From Diphasiastrum complanatum (taxonomy: Eukaryota > Streptophyta > Lycopodiopsida > Lycopodiales > Lycopodiaceae): a stretch of 64,000 bases of DNA. The stretch spans positions 43,956,180 to 44,020,179 of the forward strand of contig CM055101.1 in the NCBI GenBank assembly GCA_029204225.1, given 5' to 3'. Positions 51,041-64,000 of this stretch are shown piece after piece (position 1 is the stretch's first letter; each line of letters opens with the position of its first letter). A model generated the notes under the pieces. It saw nothing but the letters and a program-made list of their open reading frames with translations, had not been told where the DNA came from and did no database searches. Position numbers and translations under genes: made by a program.

Positions 51041-54000
51041 GCATTTTCACTTGTTGCACAATATCTTTGACACAATGGCAAGATCAAAAGACAACCAATT
51101 GCCATTGAAATTGAATTTACAAGGAAGAGAAGAAAAAACGATATTTCAAAAAGATGACAATGGATTGTGCATGTTGCATTCTTCCACGTGCATGCTAGAA
51201 TAAATTGGTGGATCATGGGTGCTACATAGTCCTTGGTGCCAGTTTAGGATGCTAAGTGCATGTGCATAATGCATTCAATAAAGTCTTTGATGCCAAAATC
51301 ATTGCTTATAAGAAGAAACTAATCATTAGTCGCTTTGCCATTCTTGATGCAAGTCCTTCCAAACTATAATTTTTTAACAACTCTTGTACTTCCATGTCCA
51401 TTGTTTTGAGTAATTCCTTGAAGCCTACTAAGCAAGCTATATAGTTTTTTTGCATGTTGATCATTTGTATGAGAATTGGCTCAATCAATTGAAAGTTATA
51501 TTATTCAATTTTGAGATACTTTCTAAGCTTCTTTGCATGGATATCTTGTTTGTGATATAGTTCTTTGCAAACATTCTCTTCAACATAGATTTGATTTCAT
51601 TGAAACTAAAATAGTTGTTTTCTTGATAGGAGATTCAATTTTTCAAAGGACTACAATTTTTTTGTAATTTCAAATTTCTACCACTACCTCTTCTAGATGT
51701 GAACTCAAAGATTGTTCTCTCTAGCTCATCATTGGTATATACTAGTACTATGCGCATAGGTACTTCATTCTTGTGCGTGATTCCATGTCTTGTTCATGTA
51801 ACAGCTTCACATCATTTAGCTCACCAATTTTCTCATAAACATATTGCACCCCTTATATGATGCTAGTCGATGAGGATGTTCTTATATTTCACTTGAGGTT
51901 CACAATCATATTTTCAATAATAGTTGTTATGTTAGCACTATCCTCATGCCATGTTAGGTGCTTATCATTATTATGTAGAAGTTTGATTCATAAGTCTAAT
52001 TGTTTCTTTTACACTTGTTTTTTTGTAGCCTAAATTTACTTTTGGGGGGAAATTCCCATGTCATGTCGATGATTGAAATGATCTTAGATTAATGTTTTGT
52101 AAGGAGGTCAGTGGGACTATCTCAACCCATTAATTAATAAAGACTATGGGGGGTTGGGACCCTCATGGTATTAGAGTCATAATTAATGGTTTAAAGGCCT
52201 AAAACTCATGATGGTGGATTTGCATGGAACTAGTAGTGACTCATAGGGGAGTGATTGATGCGGTTATGAGGTGTCCTAAAACGTCTCCCAAGACTCCCAA
52301 TCTAGATAGAGCTATAAGAACACAATGGAGAAGTGCAATGGACGAAACCGACCCAACCAATCCTAGATTTCCTCTGATCTAGCCCCTGAGCACTAGGGAG
52401 TTTGGCAAATCACAATGATAGGAAGCGCTTACCAATCCGATAGCATAACGGCCGTAGACTCTCAATGATCCTCATGGACACGGGTGAGGGTATATATAGA
52501 GCGTAGAACCCACCCCATCTGCTCATGCACTGAATCCACATGAAAGCGTACTATCAATCCAAACTAAACTCCCATGCATGTCCACTGTGTTGAAATGTCA
52601 CTTCTAACTTGTCGATCAAACTTGTTAATCTTATGGTTAATGTTCATATTTTGATCCCACACATGTGGAACCTATTCACACATGTGAATGGAAGCCAAAA
52701 GATTACTTGTATATAGTTGGATTTAAGTTAGATCAATCTACACAAGTGTGAACTAGTTTTTTGACTAGAATATATGAAATTGCTATTTGGCACTATTTCC
52801 TTGTATGTAGCTAGCACTTCCATGTGAATGAGTAAATGCTCCCACATACTAAGATGTTGTTCACACGTGTGAAGCTCGTTGTACCTTATCACATGTACAT
52901 ATTCTCCTAGATCCTATTTTGTAGGGAAGATTCCTATTTTCAAGGAGACTAGTAGTTGGATTCTAGCTAGTAGCATAAGTTGACTTTGTGATATGGGAAT
53001 AACTTGCTCCCATTGGTGGATCTAAATGATGTGGCACTCTTCACACGTTCCAGACTTGCTGAATCAGCATACATGCCGTGCTTGTACTTGATCTATAAGT
53101 AGATCACCTTGATCAATGAGAAGTTGATGAGACATTGTGATTCTATGCATTTTGCTTGTGATTTCACCAATAGAATTGTGATTTATGTCTTGTAAGCTAT
53201 CATTAAGTTTAGTACTTTGCTCTTTGCTCAAAGTTCGTATAGGAACTATTTTCCACACATGTGAGGTCGCTCTTGATGTTTATTGAAATTTACATTGGTT
53301 GATCTTGCTAAATACTTGATGATCTACATCTAGATCTTGATCTAATCAATAGAACTTGTTAGATCACTTGATTTGGCAATCGACACCTCTTGAAGATTGA
53401 TTGTACTAATCAATCATTGTCCAAAAATCAGAAAATTTCACATCTTATCAGAGCTTGGTACAAGAGGAATGTGATCAATCATTGATCATATCAAAATTAT
53501 TGGAATTTTGTGTTTTTTGATCTAATCTTGAGTGGGCGAGCTTAAAGAGAGAGATAGCATCATTAGCTTTGGTTCAAATCGAGTTGTGGGCTGCAAGTAT
53601 ATTGTCCACGTGTGAGGCCGTACAGTACCTGTGTGAAGGATTTCCATATTTAAATTTGTCCAAAATCTTGCATACTATCCAAATTTCATGCTTTGTAGTG
53701 CATTGTCTAGATCTAGGTTCAATCTATCAAATGCTAATTATAAAATAGAGGTTTGAATCATTGATGCATTTATTTTGAAGCATTAGGTCAGATCATTAAG
53801 GCTGGTTTGTTCAGATCTTAAGTAGGTGAAGTTAATTCAATCAAGAGAGTGCTAAGATCAAACTTTGAGGGAGTGAAATTGTTAAAAAATTTGAGTGAAT
53901 CTATTATACCATCATCCAACCTTTGGCAAGGTTGATTGGGTCGAGACTAGAAGCTTCTTAATGAACTAGAAGTCTATCTTAGATCATTTATTTTCAAGAA

Positions 54001-54144
54001 ATCTTTGTGCATTTCATAAGCAACTCATTCATTATGTCATCCATGGGTGGATTCTTGTTAAAATCTTGTGAGAGACTAACATCCACAAATTATTCCACAT
54101 GGAATCACTAATGGTGATCTATGACCTCAATGCTCTGATACCAT
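51041..54144. other. 3.1 kb without recognised genes
   Basis: AT-rich DNA with no coding-like ORF on either strand. From 52660 to 53640 words such as CACACATGTG, CACACGTGTGAA and CCACGTGTGAGG recur at irregular spacing. Near 54132 a TGGTATCAGAG primer-like word (minus strand) abuts the LTR candidate. Confidence 0.45.
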
Positions 54145-54866
54145 TGTTGAGAAATTGATTAGATGTGAGTTCGATGTTGTCTGCCAGTCTACTGCCTGCT
54201 AGAACAGATCTACAATCCTCCAAAGCGTGGACAGACAATGTTGACCTATGTTGTAATTTGTTTTTGCATTTAACTAGATAAAACCAGTATGTGGAATGAA
54301 TAGTAAACAACTGATTATGAACATATATCAATCCGAAAATAAGGCTTTCAATAACATTCAAAATAAGAGAATCATTTGCATAACATCTATTGTATTAACA
54401 GTGAATTTCTTGTGACAAACCCACACGATGTGTCGGCGTGAGAGAATTTTTGTTTCTCACGACAAATTGATATTCAACATGTTTTCTCGTGTTCGATCTG
54501 TTTATATAGATAGAGAGAAGAAGGTTTAATCTGATCTGAGATTACAAGAACGGCTAAAAGCACATCCTGGCGGTATCCAGATTGTCCATGGAGGGTGACG
54601 TCCTCCTTGTACTTTACCGATCTCCTTTGTGCTTTGAAGCGTGAGATCCGCCACCTTTCGGTCTTCGTGTCTTCTTCGTCTTTCATCCTCGTCATTGAGA
54701 TTTTCTAGGTCCACGAACATTTCTTCTTCGTGTTCGGGTATCCTCCAGTCAACGAGTCATCTTCGGGTCGTTAGTCCTCAAAGCTTTGGTCTTCGTGTCC
54801 GGACAGCTCCCTTGCATTTTTGCAAACTTGAGCTCTAAAGCTAGCAAAGCTTTATGGCTCAAAACA
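54145..54866 (-). repeat. Copia LTR candidate with adjacent primer site
   Basis: On the minus strand a segment starts TGTTTTGAGCC at 54866 and ends CTCAACA at 54145, followed by A and TGGTATCAGAGC, the initiator-Met-tRNA primer site of copia elements. It lies downstream of the copia RNase H end. No second LTR is in the window to confirm it. Confidence 0.45.
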
Positions 54867-54899
54867 TATTATTTCTTCAGCTCCCTCTCACAGCATGGT

Positions 54900-55987
54900 A
54901 GTTTTATGACTTCTAGACTCCTCCTCTACCTCTCGAACAAACCTTTGTCGAAGGCCTTGGAGAAGATGTCTGCCACCATCTGCTTCATTCCAATGAAGCT
55001 GGTTTTCAACTCGTTTCTGGTGACTAGGTCCCTTATCAAATGGTACTTGATTGCAATGTGTTTCGTCCTTGAGTGAAACACGAGATCCTTCATCAAGTGT
55101 ATTGTAGAAGTGTTATCCATCTGCAAGATCAGGGTGTCGTCCTCTCATGGCATGATCTTTCTTCTTATACCATTGTCGTGTGGATTGTTTCAGACCATAG
55201 ATACTTCTGTGCATTCGGCATGCATAGGTAGGAAGTGAGTCAGAGATGTAACCTGGAGGTTGATCCATATAGACTTCTTCATCTAGCTCGCCATGTAAGA
55301 ACGATGTCTTCTCATCAATGATGTGAATCCTGAGGTCATATGCAGCTGCATTTGCAAATACTAGGCGTAAGGACGGATGTTTCACCACTGGAGAGATGGT
55401 CTTAGTGTAGTCGATGCCGTACTTTTGAGAGAATCCCTTCGCTACAAGTTTGGCCTTGTATCTTGAAACATATCCATTCGGTCCATACTTGAGCTTGTAA
55501 ACCCATTTACAAGCTCAAGTATGGACCGAATGGATATGGCACTGGTTGTAGTGTCCATACCTCATTCTTCTTCATGGATTCAATTTCTTCATTCATGGCA
55601 TGGATCCATTTGTCCTTGTCTAGACTGTGTATGGCTTTCTCGAATGTTTGTGGTTCGCCACTGAATCCACAAAACTCTTTGGATGTTGAAGGCGCTGCTT
55701 GGCAAAAATCTTGCTGGCGCTCTCCTTTCTCTGGTTGATATCCTAGGAAATTCTTCAGGTACTGCAATGCTCTTGCCTTTGTCTCTTTGGCTAGATCTGG
55801 AACCATCTCGGTTTACAAGAGTTGTAGCTACAGGTAGGCTTGCGGTTCTTTCTTCATCTCGTCGCTCAACTGATGTGGAGTTTGAACATCTTCGTCTTAG
55901 TGTTTGGGTTCTACTCCTTCTGTCATGGTTGACAGATTGTACTACTGCTTTCCTATGTGACAATCTTCACTAGATTCGTTTCTGGCA
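54900..55987 (-). pseudogene. Copia pol remnant: RT and RNase H
   Basis: On the minus strand: EKAIHSLDKDKWIHAMNEEI and SMKKNEVWTL (start of RT), a 33-bp inverted duplication at 55469-55538, then ATGGCE-like RT pieces including HPSLRLVFANAAAYDLRIHI and DEKTSFLHGELDEEVYMDQP with GLKQSTRQWY. The YVDD palm and most of the connection are deleted near 55130, where RNase H DNTSTIHLMKD and SRTKHIAIKYHLIRD begin. Its integrase lies at 60700-61225, beyond a nested LTR element. Confidence 0.8.
55469..55538. repeat. Perfect 33-bp inverted repeat with 4-base loop
   Basis: Arms 55469-55501 and 55506-55538 are exact complements by eye (CATATCCATTCGG... and ...CCGAATGGATATG), spacer CCCA. It interrupts a copia RT frame. 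Confidence 0.9.
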
Positions 55988-57245
55988 TGTAGATCATGTC
56001 CAAAGGGAGTCGGGAACCACGACTTAGCTTCCCAGCCTTCAACTCTTGCCATCCAAACCCACTTGACATACAAGCAGCCAACTCGCCAACAACGATCAGA
56101 CTTAACCAACTTGAAGTTCCGAAAACCAACATTGAGATCCAACCTGGCGCCATGCCAGATCGAGGGTCCCGATGTGGGTGACTTCCCTCCAAGCAAGCCG
56201 CCCGACATACATCAAACTTGACCAACTCAGCTTCGTTACAAACGAGAAACATCCATTCCAAGCAAGCGGTCTGACTTGCATCAGACTTAACCAATTGAAA
56301 GTTTCGTCACGAGCGCTGGAAGCCAACCTGGCGCCACGCCAGACTGGACAGCCATAAACAGGTAACTTCCACCCAAGCAAGCCATCCAACTCAGCCAACA
56401 GGTTAGAGCCCGTTCCCCAAGAGCTTAACCCATTCACGTTCATGCAAGGAGCACTCAGAACCACAAGCCGCGACAGATATGGAGACAACCAGTTCCTGGA
56501 CCAAATGGTCCCGACAGCATACCGCTGGTGCCACGGACCGAATGGTCTCGACGGCATACCGCTGGCGTCCCATGATACGACCCTCAGCTATGTGCCAACT
56601 TAAAAATTTTGAAAGCGGCCTTACAACTGGCGCTTTTATAGAACACTGAAACCCAGAAGGTAATCAGAGTCAGTGTGAAAAAAATTCCACTTTATTGATA
56701 AATCTGAGAAGGTTACATTTCAAGTGTGTGACCGACCCTAGTCTCCGGGGCGCTAGCATGCCAAGGCGAGAGCCCTGACAACATTCCACCAAGGGAGGCT
56801 GAGACTTGGTTGGAGCTCGCCCTGAGTCGCAACCCGCACTCCCCTATAGTATTGGTGTGATTCGGCACCCCCCCTCATACCAAGCACTCTACCCAAGCTG
56901 GTAAAGCACTTTTTCTCTCTCTAGGATTTTTCTCCTTCTAGAAAGTCATTTTCTCTCTCTAGATTTTATTGATCCTCAGGCTTCCTTTAATCATGCCTAG
57001 ATCGTGTGAGGTGATTGCACATCGATCTGAGCTCTCTAAACTTTGCTAGAACCGATCAAAGATTTTCAGCCATAGGAACTTGGCGCCGATTGGATTCTGG
57101 TCACAGTGGCCCCGAGAGCAGCACCGGCGCCATTGGCGCCGGGAGCAGTAGGGGCACTGTTGGTGCCGGGGACAACTGGGACGCTGCTGGTGCCAAGGAC
57201 AATGCTGGCGCCAGAAGTAAAGCTTATGAAGACAGCTTTACAACA
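55988..57245 (-). repeat. 3' LTR of the non-autonomous element
   Basis: It closely matches 59463-60689. It contains a run of spaced GGCGCC-type words (57100-57215) and a short duplicated TCTCTCTCTAG block (56930-56965). Confidence 0.85.
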
Positions 57246-59462
57246 TCCACCCCACCTTTATAAAATCTGATGTCCTCATCAGATGTCAAATTAAAGTAAA
57301 GGTGTCTCCCAGTTAAAATAACTATACATTTAAGCTACACAGTACTCAATTTACTGGCCACTTTTTATTAACATTGAAGCTGGCACACCACAAGTCGGAG
57401 GCTCAGCTCTTTGTACTGAAATTACATAACTTGAAAATATATCTTTGTCTGGGAAAAGCGTAGATTTGATATCGCTTTTGTAAAACCCAAGAACCTTATT
57501 AACTGGTGACAGAGGCCTTTCTTTGAAATGTTCGCCCCTGTCGCTTCTGACTTTCTACTTTAGAACTCCTTTGAGCTCCTGATTTGTCCTTGATGCACTT
57601 TGTGTTGAGCTCCCTGAGCTCCAGATTTGATCAGTTCCGCACAAGTATCAAGGCTCCTTGAGCCAAAGAATTTATCGTTTGATTGTCCACTTTATGGTCC
57701 ACTCCGTGCCTTGTTGCTTCTGCACCTTGATTTCTCTCCTTGTCTCAGCCTGATCTTGATACTTTTCCATCTTGGCTCTTTAAGGTAGGCAAAGATTGAG
57801 TACTCTGCAATGCACCTCTCACTTAGCTTGAAGTAGCTCTTTGAATTAGCCCAAATGTAGCCATTGACCTCGTGGAAAGCCAAAGGGTCGCACCAGTTTG
57901 ATCCGCATCCGAACTATCTCTTCGCGTTTGTTTGAAGCACAAACTTGACTTTCACAATTCCATCACTGGTCAGTTGCCTCACAGTCAAAACAAGAAGTGT
58001 ACATCGAGCTTGGCTTCAAGTAGCTCTCTTTGAATCATACACATGCACCCAGAGTTTGCACTAGTCCGATCTCAACGTGAACTGTCTTTTAGCGTCCGTT
58101 CGAAATACCAAGTCTCTCATGCAAGACTCAACTTTCATAGTTCCTTCATTGATCAGCTGCTTACACGTAACACAAGCCAGCGTACTCATATGTTTCCTCA
58201 TCATTGCTGGTCTAGAGATAGCCTATAACAAACTTTCCTTTCCACAACAAAAACTTGTCAACTTATTAGGTCCGAAGTTCGCCAGTCTCCTCATGTGAGT
58301 ATGGCTAGGTCACCTTGAATTTGCCCCCGTTTTGATCAACTTTTATTCAAAATTTGCCCCAAGAGAGAGGTGTGTGTGATAGTTCCCCTCCACTTATAAA
58401 ATCAGCTGATTGGACTTAGAGTAGAGTTCTTCGGACAAAAAGCCTTTCCAACACTTTGCTTCCCATCTGCTAGGATTATGGCTTGATCCAACTTGTTGCC
58501 AATCTCTGAAGAGGATCCTAGTCTTTCCCCTTTGAGGAAAAACCCAACTGATACTGGATATCACCCATGCTCAGTGAGCTTCAATTCCAAAGGTGGCCGT
58601 CCCAAAATGAAGACCAACTGCTCCATAGAAGATCTCCCCTGAAATTGCCCTTTCCAACTTTTGACTTCCTGCTTGCGCCTAGTGGGCATTGTCGCAAATG
58701 AAACTAACCCAAGAAACAGGCTAGCCATCCATCCTTTGCAATCATTGAGTCGTTTCGTTGTCGTTCACGTGCGAGTACTTGAACTGCAAATCCGCCCCAC
58801 AGATTCTGTAGTCCTCTTTGTTTGATGGTATCAGCCTTCAAAAGAAAAGGTTCCTTTTCGAGCCATCAGCTCCTTGTATCACAAGCAATCATGCAAACCA
58901 GGCAAAGCACGAGTACTAAGACTCACCACGAATACATACAAGTAAGACACTCAGGCAGGTTTACTAACAAGTAACAAAGACAAGGTCCCCCTTTGAGATG
59001 GTCCTGCCAACGGACCTTTGCCTGGCCGCGCCCATACAAATCGATCACAGAATCAGCCCACATAGGACACCCCTCTAACTATCCGTGCTTTCACCATTAA
59101 GCAGCACATTGCCTTAGTCACACCCCACCACTTTTTGGTCGATAGCCCTTATAGCTAAACGATTGGCAGCTATTCCGCACCGGCAGCGAACCACCCGTGC
59201 TTTACACCCGAATTCGAACAGCATCTCTGTCCTACATGCAGACGACGCCAGGCCCGAACCGCGAGAACTGACCGTGCTTACACCTCGAGGGCAGCACTTT
59301 GACTCATCAAGTCCCCCGTTCTGTCAACCACCCCGACCGTGGATGCACCCGTGCTTACACTTTGGGCAGCACTTTGCACAACAGTTGTCTTGATGAACCC
59401 CAAACCGTGGCCATTTCCGTGAGATCCGCATAGTTGACCGGCCAATCGACTCTGATACCACA
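57246..59462 (-). other. Non-coding interior of the non-autonomous element
   Basis: About 2.2 kb with only short ORFs without domain character. Near 59270-59400 a block with GGGCAGCACTTTG is partly duplicated. The primer site is at its right end (about 59450-59461). Confidence 0.7.
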
Positions 59463-60689
59463 TGTAGCGCAGGCATCCCAAAGGGAGCCGGGAACCATGA
59501 CTTAGCTTCCCAGCCTTCAACTCTTGCCATCCAAACCCACTTGACATACAAGCAGCCAACTCGCCAACAACGATCAGACTTAACCAACTTGAAGTTCCAA
59601 AAACCAACATTGAGATCCAACCTGGCACCATGCCAGATCGGGGGTCCCGATGTGGGTGACTTCCCTCTAACCAAGCCGCCCGACATACATCAAACTTGAC
59701 CAACTCGAAGCTTCGTTACAAACAAGTAACATCCATTCCAAGCAAGCGGTCTGACTTACATTAGAGTTAACCAACTGAAAGCTCCGTCACGAGCGTTGGA
59801 AGCCAACCTGGTGCCACGCCAAACTGGACAGCCATAAACAGGTAACTTCCACCCAAGCAAGCCATCCAACTCAGCCGACAAGTTAGAGCCCGTTCCCCAA
59901 GAGCTTAACCCATTCACGTTCATGCAAGGAACACTCATAACCACAAGCCGCGGCAGATATGGAGACAACCAGTTCATGGACCAAATGGTCCCGACAGCAT
60001 ACTGCTGGCGCCACGGACCGAATGGTCCCGACGGCATACCACTGGCGTCCCGGGATACGACCCTCAGCTATGTGCCAACTTAAAAATTTTGAAAGCGGCC
60101 TTACAACTGGCGCTTTTATAGAACACTGAAACCCAAAAGGTAATCAGAGTCAGTTTGAGGAAAATCCCACTTTATTGATAAATCTGAGGAGGTTACATTT
60201 CAAGTGTGTGACCGACCCTAGTCTCCGGGGCGCTAGCATGCCAAGGCGAGAGCCATGACAACATTACTTGGTTGGAGCTCACCCTGAGTCGCAACCCACA
60301 CTCCCCTATAGTATTGGTGTGATTCGGCACCCCCCCTCATACCAAGCACTCTACCCAAGCTAGTAAAGCACGTTTTTCTCTCTCTAGGATTTTCTCTTTC
60401 TAAAAAATCATTTTCTCTCTCTAGATTTTATTGATCCCCAGGCTTCCTTTAATCATGCCTAGATCGTGTGAGATGATTGCACATCGATCTGAGCTCTCTG
60501 GACTTCGCTAGAACCGATCAAAGATTTTCAACCATAGGAACTTGGCGCCAGCTGGATTATGGTCACAGTGGCGCCGAGAGCGGCGCTGGCGCCATTGGCG
60601 CTGGGAGCAGCAGGGGCGCTGCTGGCGCCGGAGACAATGCTGGTGCTAGTGGCGCCGAAAGTAAAGCTTATGAAGATAGCTTTACAACA
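59463..60689 (-). repeat. 5' LTR of the non-autonomous element
   Basis: Partner of 55988-57245. It carries the same GGCGCC-rich block (60560-60660), with different unit numbers between the two LTRs. Confidence 0.85.
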
Positions 60690-61225
60690 CTATCCCACCA
60701 TAGTTTGTGTGGTGTCATGTGAGGAACACCTGATTTGCCTATCCTATTCTGGATGTAGGCAGTAGTAGCTATTGCTTCATCCCATAGCACTCTTGGTGCC
60801 TGCTTCCATGAGTGTCATGTTCTTTCTCTCAGCCACACCGTTGTGTTGTGGTGTGTAGGATTCAGTCCTTCTGTGAAGGATTCGTCGATCATTGCAGAAG
60901 TCAGTGAAGCAGTTTGAGATGTATTTTCCACCATAATCAGTCCTGGTCTGCTTCACTCTGCTTCATGTGCATCTTTCCGCCCAATTCACATATTCTGTGA
61001 ACTTGTCGACTGCATCTGATTTGTTGTGTATGAAGTAGACTCTGGCGAACTTGTTGTAATCGTCAATGAAGTTGATGTAGTACTTCGAGCCTCCTACTGA
61101 GGTCACATCGAAAGGTCCACAGATGTTTGAATGTACCAACTCCAGAATCTTTGTTGTTCTATAGGAGTCTCTGGTGAAAGGAGTTCGGCGTGGCTTTCCA
61201 CGTGACAGCCTACGACAAGATTGGC
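60690..61225 (-). pseudogene. Copia integrase fragment
   Basis: On the minus strand, in pieces: CQSCRRLSRGKPRRTPF, VHSNICGPFDVTSVGGSKYY (the catalytic Asp of HSD is Asn here), INFIDDYNKFARVYFIHNKS, RTDYGGKYISNCF with the second Asp, and TPQHNGVAERKN with the Glu. At least two stops and a frameshift are present. The C-terminus is cut by the LTR at 60689. This is probably the upstream half of the copia pol at 54900-55987, although the linker does not fit exactly. Confidence 0.8.
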
Positions 61226-61936
61226 AGATAGTAGATGCCTATGTGGCTTGCTACACAAGCCTATGGTAGTCCTACACGTGGCTTACGACATGGGAAGTAT
61301 CAACCCTACATGGTATTCCATGTGGCAGGCCTACGTGGCTTGCACTGTATTTTATTTACTCCACGTTCTCACATTCATGATCGTAGCCGAGGAGTAGTTT
61401 GGCAGAGAGATGGAAAGGATAAGATTCCGCCAGGATCTTGAATGCGTAGAGAGTGTTTGCAATGAATAAATGCAGTAATCTTTAGGCTGCAAGTTCATGT
61501 AGGAAAGCACTCACTTGCGGAGTATGCTCTCGATGCTAGTATCTTGGGCGTACAAATCGTGAGTGGCCAGATTCCCGATGACAAAGTCGAGTTTCAAAGG
61601 CCCAAAGGGGCAAACTTGATTAAAACCATAAGATCGGAACAATCAGGTTCTAATGAGAACAAGTACAGTACAATTGGAAATTAAATTGCTAACTAACAAC
61701 CAAAGCATATGATCGATCATAAAATATCTCGAGCCTGAAGCTATCAGTACTACACATTCTTGGGCGCCAAACAAGACCATGTGCCGACATCCAATACCAT
61801 CAACACCCACTCTCTTTGAGACTACTTTTGGCTCTGGTAATTTATGAAACAAAGATATGCGTTGGCATGCCACATGCACACTTTCACTGCATCTGCTTCT
61901 GGAGAAGGGTATCTGGAGTCTTGTTGTGCACTTGCA
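61226..61936. other. Flank without gene
   Basis: It contains repeated words (CTACGTGGCTTGC, CCACGTGGC) at 61230-61350 and no supported ORF. Confidence 0.4.
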
Positions 61937-62940
61937 GCTCAATTTCAACGTCGTTTGACTGAAAATGCCCTTTCTGTTGGGGAGAATGCCACTAAATGGA
62001 CTACTTTCTAACATTCCCGAGAATTGGTCTCGTCTTGTCGAACAGAGTCCGTTTTTCAGACTGTCTATTCCGTCTTGTGCTGCATGCCGAGAAGAACCCA
62101 CAAGACTAAACCGAGATCGAAACGGTTTAGTACTCTCAGCAAAACGTGCATCCAAACTAGAAACCCTAAACGTAGTCCTGGGATTCTAGGCTCGTCGAAC
62201 CAAGAATCGGTCGGATTCAATAAAAAAACGGTCAAAACTTTGGACAGGAGATGTCCACAAGTTCGTGGGCTCAACATGAACCAACAAGATCATTTTAGCT
62301 CAATTCCGACGTTGTTTGTCCGGAAACTCCATTTTTCTTCAGGGAAATGCCACTAAATGGACTACTTTTCAACATTCTCGAGAAATGATCCAGTGTCCTT
62401 GAACGGAGTCCATTTTTTAGACCTTTTGTTCCGTCCTATTCTGCACGTTGAGACGAACCCATAGGCCTAAACCGGACTCCAAACAGTTCAATACTCATAG
62501 TGAAATGTGCATCCAAACCAGAAACCCTAAACGCAGTCTTGGGACTCTAGGCTCGTCGAGCCAAGAATTGGTCAAATTCAATAAAAAATGGTCAAAACTT
62601 TGGATGGGAGGTTTTCATAGGTTTTTGGGCTTGACACAAACTCATAGGACCAATTATTGCTCAATTCTGACGTCGTATGCTTGAAAACGCCCTTCGTGCC
62701 GGGAGGAATGCCACTAGGGCACAGTAAATGGACTATTTTTGGAGTTTTTGAGAAGTGGTCCAGTATTGTTGAATGGGCTCCGTCTTGCATGTCGTCTGTT
62801 CCTTTTAGTGCTGCACATCGAAATGAATCCGTGTCAACAAATCGGGCTCCAAGCAGTTCAGTATGCACAGAGAAACGTGCGTTCAAGCCAGGAACCCTAA
62901 AAGCAATCCAAGGAATTGTAAAGATATCGAATTTTTGAGA
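61937..62940 (+). repeat. Satellite-like tandem, three units of about 355 bp
   Basis: Units begin GCTCAATTTCAACGTCG at 61937, GCTCAATTCCGACGTTG at 62290 and GCTCAATTCTGACGTCG at 62651. Each keeps ATGCCACTA, GAACCC/GAATCC, TGCATCCAAAC-like and GAAACCCTAAA words in order. ORFs across them are frame accidents. Confidence 0.85.
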
Positions 62941-63125
62941 AATCACTGCATGCACATGCACACTCATACACACATAGACACAAATCATACACACAAACAC
63001 ACATCGGCGGGCACACTTCGGCCATGTACATACACACACATACATCGGCCACCCGTCAACGACCATTGGCTTTTCTCTTAAACCATAGTCGTTCGTTTGT
63101 CAATGACGGGCACACTTTACTAGTA

Positions 63126-64000
<875 letters not shown>

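Larger units (their letters stand above)
55988..60689 (-). mobile_element. Non-autonomous LTR retrotransposon (LARD/TRIM-like)
   Basis: Two direct repeats of about 1.2 kb (55988-57245 and 59463-60689) begin TGTTGTAAAGC and end CTACA on the minus strand. Next to the right LTR end lies TGTGGTATCAGAGTC, containing the TGGTATCAGAG primer site. Before the left LTR a purine tract AAGGTGGGGTGGA is visible on the minus strand. The 2.2 kb interior has no gag or pol. It lies between copia integrase and RT pieces. No matching target duplication is seen (TGGCA and CTATC flanks). Confidence 0.8.

Overview
This is nuclear DNA of a land plant, most likely a vascular plant. It carries a plant sucrose-phosphate synthase gene with 13 exons and GT-AG introns, the C-terminus of a plant AGC VIII protein kinase, Ty1/copia and Ty3/gypsy LTR retrotransposons with tRNA primer sites, tRNA-derived SINEs, and long GA/CT microsatellites. 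I cannot place it in a finer clade from the sequence. All product names come from motif reading; no database search was run.

Only two ordinary host genes are visible. A kinase C-terminus (1-375, +) is cut by the window edge. An apparently intact sucrose-phosphate synthase (40121-49159, -) spans 13 exons that join in frame to 1077 codons plus stop. Almost everything else is nested or broken mobile DNA.

The most interesting part is a roughly 13.5 kb unit at 2043-15593, present a second time in damaged form. It has four genes in alternating orientation: a spliced DDE-like transposase that I cannot assign to a named superfamily (+), an unknown ORF with a small Cys cluster (-), a spliced C48/Ulp1-like (SUMO-protease-type) peptidase (+), and a spliced ORF followed by a ubiquitin-like-looking exon (-). 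A copia element (5327-10737) sits inside the unknown ORF. Between the divergent ORF2 and peptidase genes lies an array of short repeated motifs. The second copy is split into 16477-18079 (+) and 32874-36535 (inverted). Its two halves abut two complementary halves of one gypsy pol gene, as expected if the 18.5 kb between about 18080 and 36536 has been inverted.

Region by region: 1-2042 kinase end, UTR and a transposon scrap; 2043-15593 mobile unit copy 1 with nested copia; 15645-16460 copia gag-protease remnant; 16477-18079 left part of copy 2; 18080-25151 gypsy RT/RNase H/integrase, a long extra ORF killed only by TAG/TGA stops, and an LTR; 25166-29053 a second gypsy (-) with LTR, primer site, tandem-repeat leader and gag; 29615-30706 two (TC)n tracts around a 10-bp-period minisatellite; 30707-32873 no gene seen; 32874-36535 right part of copy 2; 36536-38423 gypsy protease/RT fused to copia RT; 38424-40120 non-coding with a GC-rich hairpin; 40121-49159 sucrose-phosphate synthase; 49160-54144 promoter, a SINE and non-coding DNA; 54145-61225 a copia element (-) carrying a non-autonomous LTR element (55988-60689); 61226-64000 a satellite-like tandem, (GT)n and (GA)n, and no supported gene.
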